From Endomicrobium sp. (lineage in GTDB: Bacteria > Elusimicrobiota > Endomicrobiia > Endomicrobiales > Endomicrobiaceae), in assembly GCA_031260765.1 (NCBI GenBank), contig JAISKX010000176.1, positions 1 to 8,035 of the forward strand: 8,035 bases of DNA, given 5' to 3'. How positions within the stretch are numbered: position 1 is the stretch's first letter; each line of letters opens with the position of its first letter. The position numbers were made by a program, and so were the translations under genes. Below, piece after piece: positions 1-6,318 of this stretch. A model generated the notes under the pieces. It did not search any database and was not told where the DNA came from. It saw nothing but the letters and a program-made list of their open reading frames with translations.

Positions 1-51
1 CAACAACTCAATATTGGGTTGGCTGAAACTGGTAGAGGAAATAAAAAATGA
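1..51 (+). CDS. C-terminal fragment of an unidentified upstream gene
   Basis: From base 1 the first frame is open for 16 codons (QQLNIGLAETGRGNKK) and ends with TGA at 49-51. The TGA overlaps an ATG at 48-50 in the classic ATGA arrangement, which suggests real translated genes rather than chance. The fragment is too short to identify. The hydrophilic glycine/basic tail recalls the ends of small antitoxin-like proteins, but that is only an impression. The rest of the gene lies outside the window. Confidence 0.35.
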   Translation, partial: QQLNIGLAETGRGNKK

Positions 52-122
52 TTAACTACAATGTTCCAAACCCAAAACTTAGTCCAGACTTTACAATTGA
101 CGATATACACAAAATCAGATAA
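48..122 (+). pseudogene. Truncated small accessory ORF (possible toxin-antitoxin relic)
   Basis: An ATG at 48 opens a 24-codon frame ending at TAA 120-122, overlapping the stop of the previous frame by ATGA. The peptide contains VPNPKLSPDFTIDDIHK followed by IR. From memory this resembles the N-terminus of a family of small (roughly 50-80 residue) uncharacterised proteins with an 'SPDFTIEDIHKIREYNYE'-like start, which I associate with PIN-type toxin-antitoxin loci. I cannot verify that link here. The frame stops just where such proteins would continue, so it is probably a decayed remnant, truncated where the tmk operon begins. It could instead be a genuine very short ORF. Confidence 0.4.
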
Positions 123-139
123 CAGCGTTAAATTTCATC

Positions 140-790
140 ATGAAAAACAAAAACGGGATTTTTATTACTATTGAAGGCGGGGAGGGGGCGGGTAAAAGCA
201 CGCATTGCAGGCTTTTGAAAGAGTATTTTGAGGCTTGCGGGAAGTCTTGCGTTTTGACGAGAGAGCCGGGCGGGACGAAATTGGCTGAGGGGATAAGGAG
301 AATTCTTTTAAATCCTAAGTCTTGCGTTTCTCCGATTGCTGAGCTTTTTTTGTATGAGGCTGACCGCGCGCAGCATGTTCAAGAGATTATTCTGCCGGCT
401 TTAGAGCAGGGAAAAGTTGTTATTTGCGATAGATTTATTGACGCTACTATCGCTTATCAAGGGTATGGTCGCAAAATTGATTTGGAAATTATTGAACAAT
501 TAAATAGGATAGCTTCATTCAGCTTAAAACCCGATATTACTATTTATCTTGATATAGAAATTAGGCGCGGTTTGCAGAATGCTAAGAAATTAAATAAAGA
601 ATCCTATGGTTTGCGCGGCGATAGAATTGAAAGGGAAGACGCTATTTTTCATGGGAATGTCAGAAAAGGTTATTTGTCTCAAAGTAAAAAAGAGCCTAAA
701 AGAATTAAAGTAATCAAGACGAGAAAAACGCCTCAAGAAACGCAAAAACTTATCAGGGAAGAAATAAAAAAATGTTTAAAAATATTTTAG
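140..790 (+). CDS. tmk: Thymidylate kinase
   Basis: Thymidylate kinase phosphorylates dTMP to dTDP with ATP in the cytoplasm, on the pathway to dTTP. At 216 residues it has the usual family length. Visible motifs are the P-loop GGEGAGKST (13-21), the TREPGGT substrate motif (40-46), the DRF motif (97-99), YQGYGR (106-111) and a basic LID segment around DRIERED (161-167). The acidic residue in the P-loop together with a basic LID fits the E. coli-like type rather than the human-like type. No convincing Shine-Dalgarno precedes ATG 140, although the start fits the family N-terminus. The 3' end overlaps holB by 19 bases. Base composition changes inside the gene: I count 119 G+C of 240 in 181-420 but 34 of 120 in 481-600. 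The family call is very secure. Confidence 0.97.
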   Translation: MKNKNGIFITIEGGEGAGKSTHCRLLKEYFEACGKSCVLTREPGGTKLAEGIRRILLNPKSCVSPIAELFLYEADRAQHVQEIILPALEQGKVVICDRFIDATIAYQGYGRKIDLEIIEQLNRIASFSLKPDITIYLDIEIRRGLQNAKKLNKESYGLRGDRIEREDAIFHGNVRKGYLSQSKKEPKRIKVIKTRKTPQETQKLIREEIKKCLKIF

Positions 791-1719
791 GTCAGGAAAA
801 AGTAAAACAGACTCTTGCAAGCCAAATAAAAAACCGCAAAATGCCTCATGCTTATCTTTTTATGGGGCAAGACAGAGTTGGAAGGAAGTCTATTGCTTTT
901 GAGTTTGCAAAAATTTTAAATTGCAGCGTCAATGATTGGCAAAAAACAAATATAGGAGCCTGCGGCAAATGTTCCAATTGTCTTAAAATATCAAAAAATA
1001 TACATCCCGATATTCATCTTATAGACTTTGCAAAACAGCTTGAAGTCAACGAGCATGCCACAGAAAAAACAAAAGAAATTTTGATAGATACTATCAAAGG
1101 TTATTTGCAAAAAGAGATTGCCGTCAGAGCCAGAGAAGGATTGTGGAAAATCTTTATAATAGACGAAGCGGAAAAAATGAATAATCAAGCGGCAAACGCT
1201 CTTTTAAAAACATTGGAAGAGCCTCCAAACAATACAATAATTATTTTAATCGCCCGCCACAAAGAAACAATACCTCAAACCATTGTGTCTCGCTCTCAGG
1301 TTTTATTTTTCCAGCCTTTAAAACAATCGGAAGTCGCCTCTTATCTAATAAATAATGGATGGACTCATCAAAAAGCGCAAGAAGCCGCGCAAATTAGCGA
1401 AGGCTCTATCCCTGCCGAAGAGTCTTTATTAGACGAGGAAGATGAGAGAACGGCATTGAGAATTCTCTCCAAGCTCAGAGAAAAAAAGCTATGCGCTTGC
1501 GATATATTGGAGCTTTCAAAAAGCGTAAAAAAAGATACGGCGCTGTCTTATATAGATATAATGATTTCAAAAGTAAAAAATGATTTCAGAGTCCGCCCCC
1601 ATCTGTCGCTTAATGCTCTTGAAGCATTGTCTCTATCTCGTTCTTATATTTTGCGCAATATCAATATCAATACAGTTTTTGACAATTTGTTTTTTAATAT
1701 CAACAAAAATATTTCTTAA
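772..1719 (+). CDS. holB: DNA polymerase III delta' subunit
   Basis: Delta' is a structural subunit of the clamp loader that places the beta sliding clamp on DNA. The 315-residue protein starts like clamp-loader AAA+ proteins (GQEKVKQTL; PHAYLFMG). It has a degenerate P-loop GQDRVGRKS (32-40) with an extra residue before the lysine. A four-cysteine zinc module is visible (C51, C64, C67, C70, followed by HPDIH), then the Walker B-like IDEAEKM (130-136) and ANALLKTLEEPP. The usual SRC motif appears as SRS (173-175). The last third is divergent, as is usual for this subunit. ATG 772 lies inside the end of tmk, with AGGGA at 755-759 upstream. The degenerate ATP site and the family's position between tmk and ricT favour delta' over DnaX (tau/gamma). 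Confidence 0.93.
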   Translation: MFKNILGQEKVKQTLASQIKNRKMPHAYLFMGQDRVGRKSIAFEFAKILNCSVNDWQKTNIGACGKCSNCLKISKNIHPDIHLIDFAKQLEVNEHATEKTKEILIDTIKGYLQKEIAVRAREGLWKIFIIDEAEKMNNQAANALLKTLEEPPNNTIIILIARHKETIPQTIVSRSQVLFFQPLKQSEVASYLINNGWTHQKAQEAAQISEGSIPAEESLLDEEDERTALRILSKLREKKLCACDILELSKSVKKDTALSYIDIMISKVKNDFRVRPHLSLNALEALSLSRSYILRNININTVFDNLFFNINKNIS

Positions 1720-1720
1720 A

Positions 1721-1726
1721 GAGAGG
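1721..1726 (+). promoter_or_regulatory. Ribosome binding site that sets the ricT start
   Basis: GAGAGG lies five bases before ATG 1732 and just after the holB stop. A possible GTG start at 1726 would overlap this Shine-Dalgarno and have none of its own, so ATG 1732 is preferred. Confidence 0.7.
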
Positions 1727-1731
1727 TGTAT

Positions 1732-2547
1732 ATGCCTATTGCAGTGGGTGTGACAGTAAGGAAACTGAGGGAAAAAATCTATGCCGATACAAGGCATTTT
1801 GATTTGAATGTTGGAGATGAAGTGATAGTTGAAACAGAACATGGAATTGAAGCGGGATTAGTTTGTGAAAAAGAAAAGAATATAGTCGTTGAAAACGGCA
1901 AAACTTTCTTTTCTAAAATTGTTAGAGAAATTACCGACGAGGATAGAGAGAGATTACTTGATAATTTAAGAAGAAGCCGAAAAGCCTTTGCCATAGTTAT
2001 TGATAAAGTGAGAGAGCATGATATTGATTTAAAACTCACAAGCGTCAGATATATTTTTGACCGCTCTAAATTATTCGTATATTATACTTCGGAGAGCCGA
2101 GTTGATTTCAGAGAGTTAATTAAAGACTTAGGGCATATTTTAAAGACGAGAATACAGATGGTTCAAATAGGCGTGCGCGATGAATCAAAGATGATAGGCG
2201 GTTTGGGCACTTGCGGAAGAACTCTTTGCTGCCGCAATTTCTTAGGCGATTTTAATTCCGTCACCATTGATATGGCAAAAGAACAGGATTTATCTTTAAA
2301 CACTTCTAAATTGTCGGGATTGTGCGGAAGATTGATGTGTTGTATAGCTTATGAAAATGACTATTATAAACTCATAAAAGACGATTTGCCCAGAATCGGC
2401 AGCATAATACACACTCCTTCCGGCGACGCTAAATTTGCCGCTGCGGACTGCATAAAACTTATGATTACGGCTGATTTCGGCAATGATAAATTTGAAAAAT
2501 TTGATATGGAAACTATAAAAAAATTAAATCAAGGAGTAAAAAGATGA
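1732..2547 (+). CDS. ricT: PSP1-domain protein RicT (YaaT family)
   Basis: In Bacillus, RicT (YaaT) works with RicA and RicF as an iron-sulfur-containing complex that affects RNase Y-dependent mRNA maturation, competence, biofilm formation and sporulation. Its role outside Firmicutes is less clear. With the ATG 1732 start the protein has 271 residues, the normal size. The PSP1-type core contains the diagnostic cysteine clusters GTCGRTLCC (C161, C166, C167) and GLCGRLMCC (C198, C203, C204), which fit [4Fe-4S] ligation known for the family. The region KLTSVRYIFDRSKL (101-114) is also typical. Its place directly after holB matches the conserved holB-yaaT order. Partners RicA and RicF are not in the window. 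The stop overlaps metG by ATGA, implying coupled translation. Confidence 0.93.
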   Translation: MPIAVGVTVRKLREKIYADTRHFDLNVGDEVIVETEHGIEAGLVCEKEKNIVVENGKTFFSKIVREITDEDRERLLDNLRRSRKAFAIVIDKVREHDIDLKLTSVRYIFDRSKLFVYYTSESRVDFRELIKDLGHILKTRIQMVQIGVRDESKMIGGLGTCGRTLCCRNFLGDFNSVTIDMAKEQDLSLNTSKLSGLCGRLMCCIAYENDYYKLIKDDLPRIGSIIHTPSGDAKFAAADCIKLMITADFGNDKFEKFDMETIKKLNQGVKR

Positions 2548-4085
2548 AATTTTACATAACAACGCCGATTTATTATTTGAATGATGTGCCTCATATAGGA
2601 CATTCCTATACGACTATCGCCGCAGATATTATGGCGAGATGGAAAAGATTAAAAGGCTATGATGTGTTTTTTCTGACGGGAACGGACGAGCACGGCGCAA
2701 AAATTGTCGCCGCCGCAAAAGAGAATGGCAAAAGTCCGCAAGAATTTGTAGATGAGATGAGTGAAAAGTTTAAAGAGGCTTGGAAACTTCTAAATATCTC
2801 AAACACTGATTTTATAAGGACTACCGACGAGCGTCATGTAAAAAACGCTCAAAATATTATTCAGCTTTTGTTTGACAAGGGTTTGATATACAAAAAGAAA
2901 TATACCGCGCTTTATTGCGTCGGCTGCGAGAAATTTATTTTAGAGAGAGATTTAGACGAAAACGGCTGCTGCCACGACCATAAAACGAAACCGCAATTGC
3001 AATCTGAAGAGAATTATTTTTTTAAATTGTCTCAGTTTCAAGAAACTCTCTTAGAAAGGATTTTAGACGCAAATCACAAAGAGCATATAGAGATTCAGCC
3101 CATAGAAAGAAGAAATGAAATCGTCGGCAAATTAAAACTTGGTCTTGACGATATCAGCGTTTCAAGAGCCGCTCTTGATTGGGGCATACCCGTCCCTTTT
3201 GATGAAAATCATACTATTTATGTTTGGGTTGACGCTCTCGTCAGTTATATCACCGCTATAGGTTATCCTATTGAAAAAAATAATCCTCTAACCGCTTACT
3301 GGCCTGCCGATATTCACCTTATGGCAAAAGATATTTTGTGGTTTCATAGCGTGATATGGCCTGCGATTTTAATAGGCGCTGGTCTTGCCGCTCCTAAAAA
3401 AGTTTATTCTCATGGATTTTTTACAATAGACGGCGACAAAATGTCTAAAACTATCGGCAATGTAATTTCTCCTCAAGCTTTAGTTGATAAGTTTGGAGTT
3501 GACGCGGCGAGATATTTGACTGTGAGTTTAATTCCATTCGGTCCCGACGGAGATATTTCTTGGAGCGGTTTAAATTTAAAATACAATACGGATTTGGCTA
3601 ATAATCTCGGCAATTTGACTTCAAGATTAAATAAAATGCTTCAAAAATATTTTGAAGGAAATATCCCGTCAGTCAAACACAATGCCGCCCTTTTTGAAAA
3701 AGTGGAGCAGATTTTAAATGAAGATTTCACAAAAGAGATGGACGCTTTTCAAATCCATAAAGCCTCAGACGCTTTGCAAAGGGCGCTCACTCTTATCAAT
3801 CAGCAAATAGAAAACGACGCGCCTTGGGCTCTTGCTAAAACCGATATGGAAAAATTGAAAGAATGTTTATTTTCTTATATACAATCTTTTGATTTGATTT
3901 TGCTCTATCTATTCCCTTATATGCCTATAATTTCTAAAAAAATATGGGAAATCAACGGCGCGCAAGGCGATTTGGAAGAGATTGCAAAGGATTATCTTGC
4001 AAATCCAAAAAAGTATAAAGATGGTTTTTCTAAAGCCGGAGCAAAACTGCAAATAGCCGAAGTTCTATTTCCAAGGATACAATAA
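2544..4085 (+). CDS. metG: Methionyl-tRNA synthetase
   Basis: This class I aminoacyl-tRNA synthetase charges tRNA-Met with methionine using ATP. The 513-residue protein has the HIGH signature at 17-20 (PHIGHSYTT), the TGTDEHG block (45-51) and DKMSKTIGN with KMSKT at 299-303. The connective-peptide insert carries a single knuckle-like set of metal ligands: C125-x2-C128, then the C142/C143 to H146 region. The alpha-helical anticodon-binding domain follows KMSKT. The protein ends at about 510 residues with LFPRIQ, so it lacks the C-terminal Trbp111-like tRNA-binding domain found in longer MetG proteins; this is a common short form. AAGGAG at 2531-2536 precedes ATG 2544, which overlaps the ricT stop. 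The TAA stop overlaps tatD by one base. Confidence 0.97.
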   Translation: MKFYITTPIYYLNDVPHIGHSYTTIAADIMARWKRLKGYDVFFLTGTDEHGAKIVAAAKENGKSPQEFVDEMSEKFKEAWKLLNISNTDFIRTTDERHVKNAQNIIQLLFDKGLIYKKKYTALYCVGCEKFILERDLDENGCCHDHKTKPQLQSEENYFFKLSQFQETLLERILDANHKEHIEIQPIERRNEIVGKLKLGLDDISVSRAALDWGIPVPFDENHTIYVWVDALVSYITAIGYPIEKNNPLTAYWPADIHLMAKDILWFHSVIWPAILIGAGLAAPKKVYSHGFFTIDGDKMSKTIGNVISPQALVDKFGVDAARYLTVSLIPFGPDGDISWSGLNLKYNTDLANNLGNLTSRLNKMLQKYFEGNIPSVKHNAALFEKVEQILNEDFTKEMDAFQIHKASDALQRALTLINQQIENDAPWALAKTDMEKLKECLFSYIQSFDLILLYLFPYMPIISKKIWEINGAQGDLEEIAKDYLANPKKYKDGFSKAGAKLQIAEVLFPRIQ

Positions 4086-4846
4086 TGATAATAGATTCGC
4101 ATACTCATATAACAGACGCGGCTTTTGATAATGATAGACAAGAAGTCATAAAAAGAGCTTTTGACTTAAATGTGAAACCTATTTTTGAGATAGCCTGCGA
4201 AGAGAAATATTGGGGCGCCGCATTAGACCTTTCTCAACAAGAAAATATATTCGTCTCTTTCGGCATACATCCGCACGAAGCGCAAAATGCAGTTGGAGAC
4301 GATTTCAAAAAACTTTCCAAACTCATATCTTCAAAAAAATGTATAGCTGTGGGCGAGACAGGTCTTGATTATCATTATGATTTTTCTCCGCGCGACATAC
4401 AAAAAAAAGTTTTTGTCCGTCAAATAGATTTATCCATAGGCAAAGACAAACCCATTATAATCCATGCCCGCAAAGCCAATGACGATATAATCGCTATATT
4501 GCAATCTTATAAACGCTCTTTTAAAGGCGTCATTCATTCTTTTGAAGGCTCTTTAAAAGACGCTCAAACTTTTCTTAATATGGGTTTTTATTTAGGCGTT
4601 TGCTCTACTATAACTTATCCTAAATCCGACGATATCAGAGAAGTGTTTTCTAAAATTGACATCTCAAAACTTTTAATAGAAACAGATTGCCCATACCGCG
4701 CTCCACAAATTTATAGAGGCAAAAGAAGCGAACCGTCTTTCGTCATAGAAATAGCAAAAAAACTTGCAGAAATTAAAAATATGCCTTTTGAAGAAGTCTG
4801 CAATAAAACCGCTCAAAATTCTTTGAATTTGTTTTTAGGGGCTTAG
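4085..4846 (+). CDS. tatD: TatD-family metal-dependent hydrolase/DNase
   Basis: TatD proteins are cytoplasmic metal-dependent nucleases of the amidohydrolase-like TIM-barrel fold, active as 3'-5' exonucleases or DNases and linked to DNA repair and turnover. The 253-residue length is standard. Likely metal ligands are all visible: H6 and H8 in DSHTH, E91 in VGETGLDYH, H127 in IIHARKA, H151 in HSFEGS and D201 in ETDCPYRAP. The GIHPHEA motif at 60-66 is characteristic. ATG 4085 shares its A with the metG TAA, and AAGGA at 4073-4077 is a good binding site. The metG-tatD pairing is conserved widely (metS-yabD in B. subtilis). The exact substrate cannot be told from sequence. Confidence 0.95.
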   Translation: MIIDSHTHITDAAFDNDRQEVIKRAFDLNVKPIFEIACEEKYWGAALDLSQQENIFVSFGIHPHEAQNAVGDDFKKLSKLISSKKCIAVGETGLDYHYDFSPRDIQKKVFVRQIDLSIGKDKPIIIHARKANDDIIAILQSYKRSFKGVIHSFEGSLKDAQTFLNMGFYLGVCSTITYPKSDDIREVFSKIDISKLLIETDCPYRAPQIYRGKRSEPSFVIEIAKKLAEIKNMPFEEVCNKTAQNSLNLFLGA

Positions 4847-4851
4847 TTGTT

Positions 4852-4873
4852 ATGCTGTCATTCTTGACAACAT
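4852..4873 (+). promoter_or_regulatory. Imperfect hairpin in the tatD-radical SAM gap
   Basis: ATG-C-TGTCA (4852-4860) can pair with TGACA-A-CAT (4865-4873) around a TTCT loop, giving eight pairs with one C-A mismatch. It sits immediately before the AGGAGG at 4875-4880. It has no T-run, so it is not a typical terminator. It might tune translation of the following gene or be a remnant of a short intergenic repeat. The same bases encode a seven-codon ORF (ATG 4852 to TGA 4873-4875, MLSFLTT), preceded by AGGGG at 4837-4841. I give that little weight. Confidence 0.35.
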
Positions 4874-4874
4874 G

Positions 4875-4880
4875 AGGAGG
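4875..4880 (+). promoter_or_regulatory. Consensus Shine-Dalgarno of the radical SAM gene
   Basis: AGGAGG, six bases before ATG 4887, is the best match to the 16S anti-Shine-Dalgarno sequence in the window. It fixes the start of the radical SAM gene and shows that the gene was, or still is, initiated efficiently. Confidence 0.8.
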
Positions 4881-4886
4881 TAAATA

Positions 4887-5489
4887 ATGAATACAATTTT
4901 TTACACGCTTGGCGAAAATGGATATTTGAATATCACCAACAGATGTATGATGTCATGCCCGTATTGCATAAAATACAAATGGGCTAATAAATTTCACGGA
5001 AGCGATTTAAAACTTGAAAAAGAGCCTTCTGTTGAAGAAATAGTCAGGTCTATAGACGATATTAAAAAATAAAAAGAAATTATTTTTTGCGGTTATGGCG
5101 ACGCTTTGATAAGACTTGATACAGTCAAAGAAACGGCAAAAATTCTAAAAGGAAAAGGCGCAAAGCTCAGAATCAATACGGCGGGTCTTGCAAATAGATA
5201 TTACGGAAAAAACATTCTGCCGGAACTTGAAGGGCTGATAGACGCTGTTTCAATAAGTCTAAACGGTGGCAATCCCAAGGAACATAATGAGCTCAACAGA
5301 CCGCAATTCGGCGAAGAATCTTTTAATGAAATAATCAAATTTGCAAAAGAGGCGAAAAAATATATTCCATTAGTGATAATCACCGCAGTAGAACTCCCTT
5401 CATTGGATATTTCTAAAATCGCTCCAATAGCAAAAGAAGCAGGCGCTCATTTCCGCATTCGCCCTTATTTAGATAATGATGAAAAATAA
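4887..5489 (+). pseudogene. TatD-associated radical SAM protein, interrupted by an in-frame stop
   Basis: Read through the TAA at 5070-5072, this frame gives a protein of about 200 residues, the size I recall for the TatD-associated radical SAM family. The start (GENGYLNITNRCMMSCPYC) holds the CX3CX2C motif that binds the [4Fe-4S] cluster. The part after the stop is in the same frame and continues with IIFCGYGDALIRLD, RINTAG, VSISLNG and FRIRPYLD, all expected of this fold. The stop cuts the protein at 61 residues, after the cluster motif but before the rest of the SAM-binding barrel. The usual GEP-like segment also reads GDA. The second half could begin only at a weak TTG (5106) without a clear ribosome site. 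Explanations are a recent nonsense mutation, a sequencing or assembly error, or readthrough. The substrate of the family is unknown to me. Confidence 0.85.
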
Positions 5490-6318
5490 TATTTTTTTTC
5501 AAACAGCGGCAAAATTATTTTCTATACTCGTCTTCATTTATTTGTTGGCGCGTATTTTGTTATTGTTTAATTTGACGAGAATGTTCGTCTATATAGATAT
5601 AGGCGAAGAAGCCTCTTATATGTCGCCGATATACAAAAATGCTTCTCTAAAACAGATTTTAAATCTAAATGAAATCAATATAGGCGCGGACGATATAGTT
5701 TCTCAAAATATAGACGAGCCTCTAAAAGCCTCTCTTAATGTAGAAATAACAAGAGTCAGACAAGAAAATAAACAAGAAAGTAAGACCATTCCTTATAGAG
5801 TCATTTGGCGCCGTCAATATGATTCAAATTTAAGAAAAGTTGAGCTGCAAAAAGGCGTGGAAAAACATATAGCGATGGAAGTTTTAGAGACATTTCACAA
5901 CAATGTTTTATATTACAGCAATGTATTAAACGAGCGCTCAATAGCTTTGGAATATTACAGACTTCTTCTTTTATCAAAGGACGATACAGTAGAGAAAATC
6001 TATGACCTCTCAAAAGCAAAACGAATCAAAATGATAGCCACAGCCTATTATCCGGGCGACCCTTTAGCTTGGGGAGACGGCACAATCACATTTCTCGGAC
6101 ATAAAATGCAAAGAGGCATAGTGGCTGTTGACCCGTCGGTAATCCCTTTGCGCACCCGTCTTTTTATATCGGGATATGGATACGGTTATGCGGGAGATAC
6201 TGGAAATGCAATCAAAGGAAATAGAATAGATTTAGGCGTCAACAATGCCGAAGAAGAAAAATCTTGGATGTTTAGAGAAGTAACGGTTTATATTTTGGAG
6301 TCTTCAAACAAATGGTAA
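5476..6318 (+). CDS. Membrane-anchored G5-like/3D-domain protein (YabE-like)
   Basis: The 280-residue protein has an uncleaved-looking N-terminal hydrophobic segment (about 11-32) that should anchor it facing outward. A middle region (about 86-157, with VEITRVRQENK and TIPYRVIWRR) resembles a degenerate G5 domain with its preceding linker. The C-terminal 3D domain (about 185-275) shows ATAYYPGD, AVDPSVIPLRTRLFI, AGDTGNAIKGNRIDL and VTVYIL, with the three signature aspartates at D219, D241 and D252. 3D domains form the double-psi barrel of MltA/Rpf-like peptidoglycan-cleaving enzymes, so a wall-remodelling role is likely. The position after tatD matches yabE in B. subtilis. ATG 5476 (or 5479) overlaps the end of the radical SAM frame and has no clear Shine-Dalgarno, suggesting translational coupling. 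IPLRTRL has Arg where Gly is common. Confidence 0.88.
   Translation: MMKNNIFFQTAAKLFSILVFIYLLARILLLFNLTRMFVYIDIGEEASYMSPIYKNASLKQILNLNEINIGADDIVSQNIDEPLKASLNVEITRVRQENKQESKTIPYRVIWRRQYDSNLRKVELQKGVEKHIAMEVLETFHNNVLYYSNVLNERSIALEYYRLLLLSKDDTVEKIYDLSKAKRIKMIATAYYPGDPLAWGDGTITFLGHKMQRGIVAVDPSVIPLRTRLFISGYGYGYAGDTGNAIKGNRIDLGVNNAEEEKSWMFREVTVYILESSNKW

Noticed and set aside
97..125. TTGACG with TAACAG as a possible tmk promoter
   Set aside because: The spacing (17 bases) is right, but the -10 candidate is poor and such matches are common in AT-rich DNA. Too weak to annotate.
1726..1734. GTG start for ricT two codons upstream of ATG 1732
   Set aside because: The GTG overlaps the Shine-Dalgarno itself and would have no ribosome site of its own.
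4864..4869. TTGACA, a perfect -35 hexamer upstream of the radical SAM gene
   Set aside because: No -10-like hexamer lies 16-18 bases downstream; TAAATA is too close and TACAAT too far. The hexamer is part of the hairpin arm.
5277..5334. AAGGA plus ATG 5287 as an internal start
   Set aside because: The ATG is out of frame with the radical SAM gene and its frame closes after 15 codons.
5106..5489. Second half of the radical SAM frame as an independent gene
   Set aside because: Its only available start is TTG without a good ribosome site, and it lacks the cluster-binding cysteines, so it is better treated as part of the interrupted gene.
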